A stretch of DNA of 36,658 nt from Alphaproteobacteria bacterium GWC2_42_16 (GTDB taxonomy: Bacteria; Pseudomonadota; Alphaproteobacteria; UBA9655): assembly GCA_001767835.1 (NCBI GenBank), contig MEMA01000053.1, forward strand, positions 1 through 36,658. Reading direction: 5' to 3'. A program made the translations under genes and the position numbers. A model generated the notes under the pieces. That model saw nothing but the letters and a program-made list of their open reading frames with translations, did no database searches and had not been told where the DNA came from. Shown one piece after another: positions 7,325 through 15,702 of this stretch. Position 1 is the first letter of the stretch. Every line of letters starts with the position of its first letter.

Positions 7325-8029
7325 TTGGCTAGGGAAATTGTTTTAGATACAGAAACAACGGGGTTTGAGCCCTCTCAAGGCCACCGCCTTGTTGAAATTG
7401 GATGTATTGAACTCATTAATTATCTTCCCTCAGGACGGGTGTTCCATACCTATATTAACCCTGAACGAGATGTCCCTGATGATGCTTATAATGTCCATGG
7501 ACTTTCTTACGAGTTTTTAAAAAATCATCCTCTTTTTCGGGATGTTGGAAGCTCTTTTTTAAATTTTATTGAAGACTCCCCTCTCGTTATTCATAACGCC
7601 AAATTTGATATGAAGTTCTTAAACGCTGAATTACAAAACCATAATTTAGCTGAAATTCCTTTTGGACGAGCCATTGATACCCTTATGATGGCGCGGAAAA
7701 AATTTCCAGGTTCTCCTGCGAGCCTTGATGCCTTATGTAAACGGTTTGGGGTTGACAATAAGGGGCGGGAAAAGCATGGAGCACTTTTAGATGCTGAGCT
7801 TTTAGCCCAAGTTTATCTTGAATTGATTGGAGGAAAGCAACCCTCCTTATCTCTTCATATGTCTTCTAAGGAAAAAGATACCTCTCTTTATCTTGAAAAC
7901 GAAAGAACCTTTCATCCGCCCCGTTCTTATGCGCCAACACCGGAAGAAAGAGCCCTCCATCAAGAACTTATTGCTAAATTAAATCAATCCCTTTGGCCAA
8001 CAGCGAGCCATTCGATGGATGAAATTTAA
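7325..8029 (+). CDS. dnaQ: DNA polymerase III epsilon subunit (3'-5' proofreading exonuclease)
   Basis: 234 residues from the chosen start. A DEDDh exonuclease that proofreads for the replicative polymerase. Exo I is REIVLDTETTG (Asp8, Glu10), Exo II is VIHNAKFDMKFLNAEL, and Exo III is KHGALLDAELLAQVYLEL with the catalytic His and Asp. The C-terminal tail after about 180 is the region that binds the alpha subunit. The frame opens at a GTG at 7280, but TTG at 7325 gives the usual 'MAREIVLDTETTG' start and has AAAGGAG exactly 7 nt upstream, so I prefer it. dnaQ beside coaE and the origin matches the alphaproteobacterial arrangement. Confidence 0.93.
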   Translation: MAREIVLDTETTGFEPSQGHRLVEIGCIELINYLPSGRVFHTYINPERDVPDDAYNVHGLSYEFLKNHPLFRDVGSSFLNFIEDSPLVIHNAKFDMKFLNAELQNHNLAEIPFGRAIDTLMMARKKFPGSPASLDALCKRFGVDNKGREKHGALLDAELLAQVYLELIGGKQPSLSLHMSSKEKDTSLYLENERTFHPPRSYAPTPEERALHQELIAKLNQSLWPTASHSMDEI

Positions 8030-8052
8030 ACATACGCAGCTGCTGCCTATAA

Positions 8053-9717
8053 TTAGGGATGAATTAAACTTTCGCATCGTTTTTGATAGTCTGCTATCCA
8101 GTTTTTTTCTTTTTCTGTGAGAGCCCCCTCATCAATCAATTTTTTTTCTAAAGGCACGAGGGTAAGGGTCTTAAAGCCCAGAAAGCCCTTTGGATTGAAG
8201 AGCTCCATAACCAACACTAAATTTTCAATGCGAATGCCGTAACTCCCCTCTTTATAATAACCAGGTTCGTTGGAAAGGATCATTCCCGGCTCTAAGGGCA
8301 CATTCATCCCCCTTCTTGAAATGCCTTGAGGACCCTCATGAACGTTGAGGTAGCTTCCCACACCATGCCCCGTGCCATGATCATAGTCTTGTCCAACTTC
8401 CCATAAATATTGACGTGCCAAAGCATCAAGTTGAGCTCCTGTGGTTCCTTTTGGAAAGACAGTTGCTGCAAGGGCAATGTGTCCTTTGAGGACCCGGGTA
8501 TACATGTCTTTTTGTTCAGGGGAAGGCGTGCCAAGACAAAGAGTTCGTGTAACGTCCGTTGTGCCTGTCAAATATTGACCCCCTGAATCAAGAAGATAAA
8601 GGTTTGATCGATTTAAAGGGATATCCGATTCAGGTGTCACGTGGTAGTGAGCCAGCGCCCCATGTGGTCCAAAGGAAGAGATTGTTCTGAAACTTAAATC
8701 TTCGAAATACTTTCCTTTTTTTCGAAATTCCAAAAGTTTTTGTGCGGCTGTAAACTCAGTAGTCTCTCCCTGAAGAGGTTGTGTCTTAAGCCAGACCAAG
8801 AATTGATAAAGAGCACGTCCGTCTTCAATATGAGTTTCAATCGCCCCTTGAATTTCCACAGGGTTTTTAATGGCTTTCGGAAGAACACAAGGATCCTTAC
8901 CTCTCACAGCTTTTTCTTTCAAGATTTGAAGGAAAAGAATGGGTGTAGAGTTCGGGTCTACTTGGCAAGTTCCCTCGATTTTTTTTAGATGATCAAGGAA
9001 ATATTTGATGTCAATCGCCTGGCCCATGCCCTGACGAATGTGATTAAAAACTTTTCCCGTTATTTTATTGAGATCAACAAAGAAATCATAGGACCCATCC
9101 TTATGCAATAAACAAATACTGTGAACGATAGGCGTATGGGGAACATCGTTCCCCCTGATATTAAGAAGCCAAGCGATAGAATCACAGGAGGTAATTAAGA
9201 GGTGATCACTCGTGAGGGTTTCTATAATGCGTTTTCTCTTGTTTTCATCACTTTCGCCAGCAAACTTTAAGGGGTGAAGGCGAATGAAATCTTGGGGCGG
9301 ACTAGGGCGATCCGTCCATAAAATATCGATTGCGTTTTCCTTGAGGGGAAAGAGGGGATTTTGGAAGGGCTTTAATTGATCTTCTGTAAAGAGGCAGGGA
9401 TCATACCCAATTTTTGCTTCATTTGGTAGCGTTTCAGAAACCCATTGGGAAATGGTTTTTTGGGCCACATTGTAAATTTCATAAACCTCAGGAATCTCAT
9501 TTTTGGCTTGTAAGGTATAACGACCATCGGTGAAAAAAGCGGCTTTCTTTGAAGCTACAACAACAAAGCCAGCCGATCCTGTAAAGCCCGTAAGCCACTT
9601 CAAACGCTCAGAATAAGGAGCAATGTATTCGCCTTGAAATTCATCAGCCTGCGGAATAAGGAGAGCAGAAAGATCTGCTTCCTTCATAAAGTCTCGCAAA
9701 AGCCTCAGTTTATCCAC
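8053..9717 (-). CDS. pepP: Xaa-Pro aminopeptidase (M24B family)
   Basis: A 554-residue cytoplasmic metallopeptidase that removes N-terminal residues preceding proline. Two creatinase-like N-terminal domains (about 1-300) precede the pita-bread catalytic domain. Visible metal ligands are the Asp in YLLDSGGQY, the Asp in GTTDVTRT, the His in DHGTGHGVGSYLNVHEGP, the Glu in SNEPGYY and the Glu in GIRIENL. The length fits the long alphaproteobacterial and eukaryotic-type enzymes. The start is GTG, overlapping the prmA stop by 8 bp. A near DnaA box (TTATCCACG) falls across this start, probably by chance. Confidence 0.93.
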   Translation of the reverse strand: MDKLRLLRDFMKEADLSALLIPQADEFQGEYIAPYSERLKWLTGFTGSAGFVVVASKKAAFFTDGRYTLQAKNEIPEVYEIYNVAQKTISQWVSETLPNEAKIGYDPCLFTEDQLKPFQNPLFPLKENAIDILWTDRPSPPQDFIRLHPLKFAGESDENKRKRIIETLTSDHLLITSCDSIAWLLNIRGNDVPHTPIVHSICLLHKDGSYDFFVDLNKITGKVFNHIRQGMGQAIDIKYFLDHLKKIEGTCQVDPNSTPILFLQILKEKAVRGKDPCVLPKAIKNPVEIQGAIETHIEDGRALYQFLVWLKTQPLQGETTEFTAAQKLLEFRKKGKYFEDLSFRTISSFGPHGALAHYHVTPESDIPLNRSNLYLLDSGGQYLTGTTDVTRTLCLGTPSPEQKDMYTRVLKGHIALAATVFPKGTTGAQLDALARQYLWEVGQDYDHGTGHGVGSYLNVHEGPQGISRRGMNVPLEPGMILSNEPGYYKEGSYGIRIENLVLVMELFNPKGFLGFKTLTLVPLEKKLIDEGALTEKEKNWIADYQKRCESLIHP

Positions 9718-10573
9718 GGTTTTCTTTTCTCATGATGAGAGTGGACCAATCTCCAATAAATAGTTGATCCACAAGTTTAACGCCATGACTTCGATACACA
9801 TCAATGACGCCTTCGGCTTGCGAATTTAAAAGTCCAGAAAGTATAATAAAGCCATTGAAAGATAAAGCCTTTAACATATCTCCTGCCATTTGACACAAGG
9901 GGCGCGCCATAATATTAGCGGTAATTAAATCAAAACTTTGATTCTGAATGATAGAAAAACCCTCACTTAGCAAAGGCTTTACGTAAGCTTCAAGGTGATT
10001 TACGTGTGCATTTTGTTGAGTGATGCGCACAGCTTCAATATCATTGTCACAGGCTATCACAGGAACCTTCCATAGGGAGGCCATTGCAAGGGCTAAAATT
10101 CCTGACCCACATCCCATATCAAGAGGCTGGCTAAATGTATATTGTTCTGCAAGCTCGGAGAGGGCTCTTAAACAGCCCTCTGTAGATTCATGTTGTCCTG
10201 AGCCAAAAGCGGTGGCTGCATTAATACATAAGGGAAGCATATCTTTGGGAAGAGCTTCTTGAATGTGCAATCCGTAAATATAAAATTTTCCTAAATAAAG
10301 GGGCGGAAAGTTTTTATAGACATCCAAAAGCCAATCTCTTTCTTGGACGGGGGAGCTATGCAGATCAGCCCATTTAAGTCCATTTTCGTTAAAAAATTTT
10401 GAGATTTTATTCTTTAATTTTACCTCCTGGCTCCCCTCAAAAATGAGTTGGGAAATCCACTCCAGTTGTTTGTTTTCATACCAGGAGAAGGCAACAACGT
10501 CCTCTTCGAGGAGACATGAGAGCTCATTAGCTAAATCAGGAGAGAGAGGGTACTCCAGTTGAAGTAAAGTCAT
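9710..10573 (-). CDS. prmA: Ribosomal protein L11 methyltransferase
   Basis: A 287-residue class I SAM methyltransferase that trimethylates ribosomal protein L11. The N-terminal third is the L11-binding domain. The PrmA motif NAATAFGSGQHESTEGC is at about 118-134, SAM motif I is LDMGCGSGILALAMA at about 151-165, an acidic ribose-binding loop is VIACDNDIEAV, and ANIMARPL corresponds to the family NI-A motif. It overlaps the helicase gene by 4 bp upstream and pepP by 8 bp downstream, so helicase-prmA-pepP is one operon. Confidence 0.92.
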   Translation of the reverse strand: MTLLQLEYPLSPDLANELSCLLEEDVVAFSWYENKQLEWISQLIFEGSQEVKLKNKISKFFNENGLKWADLHSSPVQERDWLLDVYKNFPPLYLGKFYIYGLHIQEALPKDMLPLCINAATAFGSGQHESTEGCLRALSELAEQYTFSQPLDMGCGSGILALAMASLWKVPVIACDNDIEAVRITQQNAHVNHLEAYVKPLLSEGFSIIQNQSFDLITANIMARPLCQMAGDMLKALSFNGFIILSGLLNSQAEGVIDVYRSHGVKLVDQLFIGDWSTLIMRKENRG

Positions 10574-12741
10574 TTTGCGACTCCTACAAAACTTTTCATG
10601 ACTTTCTTTAGGCCCGTATGCTCAAACTCAATTTCAAGCTTATCTCCGTCTAAAGAGACAATGCGGCCATAGCCAAATTTCATATGAAACACACGCTCCT
10701 GAAGTTGAAAATCCTTTTTTTGTAAAGAACGAGAAGGTTCTTTGAGAGCCTGTAATTTCGGGGGAGAAGAGCGACGAATGAAAGGGTGTCTCCTTCCTAG
10801 CATTATCCGCTCTGTATTCTCAAGCGGGAGTTCGTCAATAAAGCGCGAAGGAAGGCTTGACTGCCATTGATTATGAATCCGTCGGTTTGCGGCAAAGGTA
10901 ATCATGGCTCGTTCCCGTGCACGGGTTAATCCGACGTAAGCCAAGCGGCGTTCTTCTTCAAGTCCAGCATCTCCTCCTTCTCCTAAGGCGCGGGGATGAG
11001 GAAACAGGCCTTCTTCCCATCCGGCAAGAAAAACGGAATTAAACTCAAGGCCCTTGGCACTGTGGAGAGTCATAATGTTGACCATATCTGAACGCGTGCC
11101 ATGCGTATTTTCCATTACAAGGCTCACATGTTCGAGAAAAGTAGATAAGTTTTCAAACTCATCAATGGCATTCACGAATTCCTTTAGATTTTCAAGGCGT
11201 CCCGGGGCTTCCGGAGATTTGTCCGCTTGCCACATGCCTGTATATCCCGATTCATCTAGAATCAGGCGAGCCAATTCACCGGGCTCATGAGTTTTAAGCT
11301 GATTGCGCCACCGTTCAATATCATAAAGTAGCCCCTGAAGAGCTGTTTTTGCTTTTCCACGAACTTCATCAGTTTCCATAAGACGTGATGTTGCTTCAAT
11401 AAGAGAAATTTCTTCGAGGCGCGCATATTGATGAAGAATTTGAAGGGTGCTTGTTCCGATGCCACGCCGTGGTGTATTGACGATCCGTTCAAAGGCGAGA
11501 CTATCATTTGGCTGAACGACAATGCGTATGTAAGCCAAAGCATCGCGAATTTCAAGACGCTCATAAAAACGTGGCCCCCCAATGACACGATAAGGAATGC
11601 CAAGAGTAATAAAGCGTTCTTCAAACTCGCGGGTTTGAAAGCCAGCGCGAACAAGGATCGCCATTTGGTTCAAGGATTGGTTTTTTCGCTGAAGAGCTTC
11701 CACCTCATCCGCCACAATTCGGGCTTCTTCTTCCCCGTCCCAAGTGCCTTGGATACGGACTTTTTCTCCCCCATTTTGTTCTGTCCAGAGGGTTTTTCCA
11801 AAACGCCCCGTGTTTTGGGCAATCAATCCAGAAGCAGCCCCTAAAATATGGGCATTTGAACGATAGTTTTGCTCCAGGCGTATAATGATTGCTCCCGGAA
11901 AGTCCTTCTCAAACCGGAGGATATTTCCAATTTCAGCCCCCCTCCACCCATAAATGGATTGATCATCATCTCCTACGCAACAGACGTTTCCTGATCCTTG
12001 GGCCAAAAGACGTAACCAGAGATACTGGGCCACGTTTGTATCTTGGTACTCATCAACAAGGATATAGCGAAATTGAGTTGTATAGTGGGCGAGAACATCA
12101 CTATGGTCCGTAAAAAGCTTTAAACAGTGAAGGATAAGGTCTCCAAAATCTACTGCATTCAAAACCTTCAGGCGATCTTGATAAATTCTATAAATACGAA
12201 AAGCTGCCCTTTCAAAATCTGAGGCAGGGTCTGAGATTTTATCTGGGGTAAGGGCTCTGTCCTTCCACAAGCTGATGATAGACGCCAACACGCGGGGAGG
12301 AAATTTCTTATCATCAATCTCCTCGGCTTTGATAATTTGCTTGATGAGACGTAATTGGTCATCCGTGTCTAAGATTGTAAAGGAGCTTTGAAGCCCCAAA
12401 AGCTCCGCATGACGCCTTAAAATGCGTACACAGATGGAATGGAAGGTTCCAAGCCATAACCCTTCTACAGGGCCTCCAATCAACTCTGTGACGCGGGCAA
12501 TCATTTCATGAGCGGCTTTGTTGGTAAAGGTCACAGCTAAAATTTGAGAGGGCCATGCTTTACGACTTAAAAGGATGGCAGCAAGGCGCGTTGTAAGAAC
12601 GCGGGTTTTCCCTGTCCCAGCCCCAGCAAGGACGAGAAGGGGTCCTTCTGTCGACTCAATGGCTTGGCGTTGGGCAGGGTTCAACGTTTTTAGTTGCTCT
12701 AGAAAAACAGGATTCGTGATGTTTAAGCCTGTTGTGGACAT
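10570..12741 (-). CDS. uvrD: UvrD/PcrA/Rep-type ATP-dependent DNA helicase (SF1A)
   Basis: 723 residues from the chosen ATG. A 3'-5' helicase for repair and replication restart. Motifs: Q motif LNPAQRQAI, Walker A LAGAGTGKTR at about 38-47, AVTFTNKAAHEM (Ia), ILVDEYQDTN (II), VGDDDQSIYGWRGA (III), LEQNYRSN (IV), TLHSAKGLEF (V) and LAYVGLTRARE (VI). The C-terminal tail RVFHMKFGYGRIVSLDGDKLEIEF resembles the PcrA RNA polymerase-binding region. The frame can begin upstream at TTG 12825 or ATG 12765; none of the starts has a good ribosome site, so the exact N-terminus is uncertain. Confidence 0.92.
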   Translation of the reverse strand: MSTTGLNITNPVFLEQLKTLNPAQRQAIESTEGPLLVLAGAGTGKTRVLTTRLAAILLSRKAWPSQILAVTFTNKAAHEMIARVTELIGGPVEGLWLGTFHSICVRILRRHAELLGLQSSFTILDTDDQLRLIKQIIKAEEIDDKKFPPRVLASIISLWKDRALTPDKISDPASDFERAAFRIYRIYQDRLKVLNAVDFGDLILHCLKLFTDHSDVLAHYTTQFRYILVDEYQDTNVAQYLWLRLLAQGSGNVCCVGDDDQSIYGWRGAEIGNILRFEKDFPGAIIIRLEQNYRSNAHILGAASGLIAQNTGRFGKTLWTEQNGGEKVRIQGTWDGEEEARIVADEVEALQRKNQSLNQMAILVRAGFQTREFEERFITLGIPYRVIGGPRFYERLEIRDALAYIRIVVQPNDSLAFERIVNTPRRGIGTSTLQILHQYARLEEISLIEATSRLMETDEVRGKAKTALQGLLYDIERWRNQLKTHEPGELARLILDESGYTGMWQADKSPEAPGRLENLKEFVNAIDEFENLSTFLEHVSLVMENTHGTRSDMVNIMTLHSAKGLEFNSVFLAGWEEGLFPHPRALGEGGDAGLEEERRLAYVGLTRARERAMITFAANRRIHNQWQSSLPSRFIDELPLENTERIMLGRRHPFIRRSSPPKLQALKEPSRSLQKKDFQLQERVFHMKFGYGRIVSLDGDKLEIEFEHTGLKKVMKSFVGVAK

Positions 12742-12879
12742 GTTTTTCAGCTGCGCAAGTGTCATCTTATGGCTTATACCATGGACGCCCAGGTGGGAAA
12801 AGACATTTGCGTATCCTCTTTTCAAAAGGCTTAAAACACTCTACTCTTTATTAAAACCTCAATGAAAAGGAGATGATTT

Positions 12880-13485
12880 ATGGCTTTTGAACTTCCCCCT
12901 CTCCCTTATGAAGAAGAAGCACTAGAGCCTCATATTTCGGCCCGAACCCTAAGCTTTCATTATGGTAAGCATCATCAGGCTTATGTAACAAACTTAAATA
13001 GTCTTATTCAAGATACAGAACTTGCAAAGAAGTCATTAGAAGAAATTATTCGCCTCACTGCACGAGATGAGGAAAAGGTTGGCATTTTTAATAATGCAGC
13101 TCAAGTATGGAATCATACCTTTTATTGGCATTCCATGTCCCCTCAAGGAGGAGGCGAACCCAAAGGGGCACTTGCTGAAAAGATCAAAGAAGACTTTGGA
13201 AATTTTGAGGAGTTCAAAAAGTTTTTCAAGCAAGCTGGTGTAAGTCAGTTTGGAAGTGGATGGGCATGGCTTGTCCTCAATAAAGAAGGTAATTTAGAGG
13301 TTATGAAGACATCTAACGCCGATCTACCCATGGTATATGAAAAGAAAACTCTTTTCACCTGTGATGTGTGGGAACATGCTTATTACCTCGATTATCAAAA
13401 TCGTCGTCCCGATTATGTGGATGCTTTCTTGAACCATCTTGTGAACTGGGAATTTGCCCAAAGGAATTTTGACTCTTCAAGGTAA
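12880..13485 (+). CDS. sodB: Superoxide dismutase (Fe type)
   Basis: A 201-residue Fe/Mn-family enzyme that dismutates superoxide. Metal ligands are His27 (SFHYGKHH), His79 (NNAAQVWNHTFYW), and Asp162 and His166 (DVWEHAYYLDYQNRR). The Gln in AAQVWNH, placed in the N-terminal half, is characteristic of the iron enzyme. AAAGGAGATGATTT precedes the ATG, a strong ribosome site. It is divergent from the helicase operon and just upstream of tRNA-Leu. No signal peptide, so it is cytoplasmic. Confidence 0.95.
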   Translation: MAFELPPLPYEEEALEPHISARTLSFHYGKHHQAYVTNLNSLIQDTELAKKSLEEIIRLTARDEEKVGIFNNAAQVWNHTFYWHSMSPQGGGEPKGALAEKIKEDFGNFEEFKKFFKQAGVSQFGSGWAWLVLNKEGNLEVMKTSNADLPMVYEKKTLFTCDVWEHAYYLDYQNRRPDYVDAFLNHLVNWEFAQRNFDSSR

Positions 13486-13511
13486 GAGCAGACTTCATTC
13501 TGACTTTTCTA

Positions 13512-13539
13512 TTGACGGAGCAAGTCCTCACGCTATGAT
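13512..13539 (+). promoter_or_regulatory. Sigma-70-type promoter of tRNA-Leu
   Basis: TTGACG (13512-13517) and TATGAT (13534-13539) are separated by 16 bp. Transcription would start about 5-7 bases later, just before the tRNA at 13551. Confidence 0.75.
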
Positions 13540-13550
13540 ACGCCCCTAAA

Positions 13551-13637
13551 GCCCCTGTGGCGGAACTGGTAGACGCGGCAGACTCAAAATCTGTTATCTG
13601 AAAGGATGTGGGAGTTCGACTCTCCCCGGGGGCACCA
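13551..13637 (+). tRNA. tRNA-Leu(CAA)
   Basis: 87 nt with encoded CCA. Acceptor GCCCCTG pairs with CGGGGGC through one G-T pair. The anticodon stem GCAGA/TCTGT closes the loop CTCAAAA, giving anticodon CAA, which reads UUG. The long variable arm and a GTTCGAC T-loop fit a class II leucine tRNA. Confidence 0.96.
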
Positions 13638-13984
13638 AGAGATTAATTTGGCTTTTAAGGATTGAGTTGTATGTTCCTCAAAATTCTTAAAATGAAATTT
13701 TGCCAAATTTTCGCCACAAGGGAAAATTTTTCAAGTTTTAATCCTTTTGTTCGAGGCTTTAAGAACATATTTATGAATCAATAACTTTATAATTACAGTT
13801 AAACCGCACGGTAGGTCCATATATAACGTCCCGCCTCTTGATAGAGAGACCCCGGCACTAACATCACACTTCTCCCAGCCTACATTTATTGAACCACATT
13901 TTTTTTAAATAATCAAAGCTTGGAATTAGCCATTTCGCTAAATTCTATTTCTTAGAGTCCACACTGGGGCCGACCTTAATATTT

Positions 13985-14006
13985 CCCCGCGCGATAAACC
14001 GCGGGG
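13985..14006. repeat. GC-rich hairpin CCCCGCG...CGCGGGG
   Basis: A 7-bp perfect stem with an 8-nt loop in otherwise AT-rich DNA, followed by CGTCATTCTGAATT. It has no T-run, so it is not a standard terminator on the + strand. It may be one copy of a dispersed palindromic repeat; other copies cannot be checked here. Confidence 0.55.
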
Positions 14007-14067
14007 CGTCATTCTGAATTAACTTATAAGATCATGACGACAGGTTCTTAAAAAGAACAAATATCAC

Positions 14068-14107
14068 TTTACAGCTCCAAAAATAGACGATAAATTAGAG
14101 CTGTAAA
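14068..14107. repeat. Perfect 10-bp inverted repeat upstream of the first ATPase/nuclease gene
   Basis: TTTACAGCTC (14068-14077) and GAGCTGTAAA (14098-14107) are exact reverse complements with 20 bases between them. A mismatch plus two more A-T pairs inside leaves a loop of about 14 nt. It ends 17 bases before the AAGGA ribosome site of the gene at 14137. The second gene of this family has two hairpins of the same build. Confidence 0.85.
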
Positions 14108-14136
14108 TATGCAATTGCTAATTTAAGGATCTAAAA

Positions 14137-15567
14137 GTGTCAAAGTTTATCGGGCGAGATAAAGAGCTTAAGCAACTCACAGAGATTACTCAAAAAAAGG
14201 CAGCATCTTTTATTGTGGTAAGAGGACGGCGTCGAATTGGAAAAAGTCGACTCATAGAAGAATTTAGCAAGCATTTTGATAATTTTTATGCTTTTGTTGG
14301 ATTAGCTCCTGATAAAGCAGTTACTGGCAAGCACCAATTAGAAGAATTTTCTCGTCAAATCGCTCAACAATTTAAAACTCCCCATGCCAGATACGATGAC
14401 TGGAGCGATGCCCTTTGGGCGGTTGCAGAGCGGGTTCAAAAAGGCAAAACACTCCTTTTCTTCGATGAAATCTCTTGGATGGGATCGCAAGATCCAACAT
14501 TTCTCGGAAAGATAAAGAACCTCTGGGATCAGCATTTAAAAAAAAATGACCAGCTTGTTTTTATAGTATGCGGTTCGGCCTCCGCTTGGATAGAAAAAAA
14601 TATTCTTAGCAGTAAGGGGTTTGTAGGTCGTATTTCCTTCACCTTAACGCTGGAGGAATTGCCTCTATCAGACTGCAACTTATTCTGGCCCAAAAACATC
14701 TCCTCTTATGAAAAGTTAAAAGTTCTTGCTGTAACGGGAGGAATACCAAAGTACTTAGAAGAAATTAACCCTAAAGTGTCCGCCGAAGAAAACATTAAAC
14801 GACTTTGCTTTACCAATGGAGCCATTCTTGTTGAAGAATTCAGCCAGATATTCTCCGACTTATTTTTAAGAGATAGTCCTTTCTACAAAAAAATTGTGGA
14901 AACTCTCATTTCCGGACCTAAGGAAAGAGAAGAAATAGGTAGAATACTTCGCATTGGTTCTGCTGGAGGGAGGCTTTCTGAGTATTTACAAGAGCTTGAG
15001 TTAGCAGGATTTATTACACGCGATCATACTTGGAAGATAGCTTCTGGAGCTGATTCAAAATTAAGAAAGTATAGATTAAGCGATAATTACATTCGATTTT
15101 ACCTAAAATATATAGATAAAAATTTAAGTAAGATTAATCGTAACAGCTTCCATTTTAAATCTCTGACCTCTTTAGCCGAGTGGGATACGATCATGGGGTT
15201 CCAATTTGAAAACCTCGTATTAAATAATAGGCCTCTCATTCACAAGGCTTTAAATATTCAGGCTGATGAAATTATTTCAGAAAATCCTTTTTATCAACAT
15301 AAAACGGCTCGAACTCCAGGGTGTCAGATTGATTATTTGATTCAAACAAAATTCGGCTCTCTTTATGTTTGTGAAATAAAGTTTTCAAAGAGCGCAATCA
15401 ATGGCTCAGTTATTCAAGAGGTGCAGAAAAAAATTGACAACCTAAAACGTCCTAAAGGCTATTCTTGTCGGCCAGTATTAATTCATGTAAACGGGGTTAC
15501 AAATCATGTGATAGAAGAGGAGTATTTTGCATCTATTATTGATGTCTCTCGTTTCTTTTCTAGTTAA
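14137..15567 (+). CDS. ATPase (archaeal-type ATPase_2 family) with C-terminal PD-(D/E)XK nuclease domain (DUF234 type), copy 1
   Basis: 476 residues. A STAND/AAA-like ATPase comes first: Walker A GRRRIGKS at 30-37, Walker B TLLFFDEISWM at about 105-115 (Asp110, Glu111), and the sensor-like strand VFIVCGSASAWI. A winged-helix middle region follows, then a nuclease-like C-terminus with QIDYL...YVCEIKF: Asp399, Glu413 and Lys415, that is D-x13-E-x-K. Start: GTG with AAGGA 7 nt upstream, giving MSKFIGRDKEL, the usual start. The biological role of this widespread family is unknown; mobile-element, regulatory and defence roles are all possible. No partner gene is adjacent. A 10-bp inverted repeat lies just upstream. 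Confidence 0.85.
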   Translation: MSKFIGRDKELKQLTEITQKKAASFIVVRGRRRIGKSRLIEEFSKHFDNFYAFVGLAPDKAVTGKHQLEEFSRQIAQQFKTPHARYDDWSDALWAVAERVQKGKTLLFFDEISWMGSQDPTFLGKIKNLWDQHLKKNDQLVFIVCGSASAWIEKNILSSKGFVGRISFTLTLEELPLSDCNLFWPKNISSYEKLKVLAVTGGIPKYLEEINPKVSAEENIKRLCFTNGAILVEEFSQIFSDLFLRDSPFYKKIVETLISGPKEREEIGRILRIGSAGGRLSEYLQELELAGFITRDHTWKIASGADSKLRKYRLSDNYIRFYLKYIDKNLSKINRNSFHFKSLTSLAEWDTIMGFQFENLVLNNRPLIHKALNIQADEIISENPFYQHKTARTPGCQIDYLIQTKFGSLYVCEIKFSKSAINGSVIQEVQKKIDNLKRPKGYSCRPVLIHVNGVTNHVIEEEYFASIIDVSRFFSS

Positions 15568-15603
15568 CATTTAAAATTCATTAGATTTTGATTGCTCTGT
15601 CAA

Positions 15604-15635
15604 TGGAAAAAAGAGTTTCTGGAAAAAAGAGGTTC
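15604..15635. repeat. Tandem duplication of a 16-bp unit
   Basis: TGGAAAAAAGAGTTTC is followed directly by TGGAAAAAAGAGGTTC, one mismatch. It lies between the ATPase gene and hemN. Confidence 0.8.
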
Positions 15636-15702
15636 TTGTATTTGCATCCAATAGTATGATAGGTTTTTCATATTAGGACCTTCTGTCGTTATGGTTATGT
15701 GA

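Larger units (their letters stand above)
13638..14136. other. 499-base intergenic region downstream of tRNA-Leu
   Basis: No coding frame here resembles a protein. It is AT-rich, apart from a short GC-rich hairpin near 13985 and a patch around 13830-13860. The last 100 bases hold two inverted repeats in front of the ATPase gene: a short one at 14044-14058 (GTTCTT-AAA-AAGAAC) and a long one at 14068-14107. The 3' side of a tRNA is a common integration site, but I see no integrase gene and no copy of the tRNA end. Confidence 0.6.

Noticed and set aside
11428-11844. 138-residue open frame antisense to the helicase gene
   Set aside because: Long only because of the codon pattern of the opposite strand; no motif and no ribosome site.
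13638-14136. Integrative element at the tRNA-Leu 3' end
   Set aside because: No integrase gene and no repeat of the tRNA 3' sequence was found downstream in the window.
15587-15605. Possible FNR/Anr box upstream of hemN
   Set aside because: TTGA and TCAA are present but separated by 8 bases, not the 6 bases of an FNR site.
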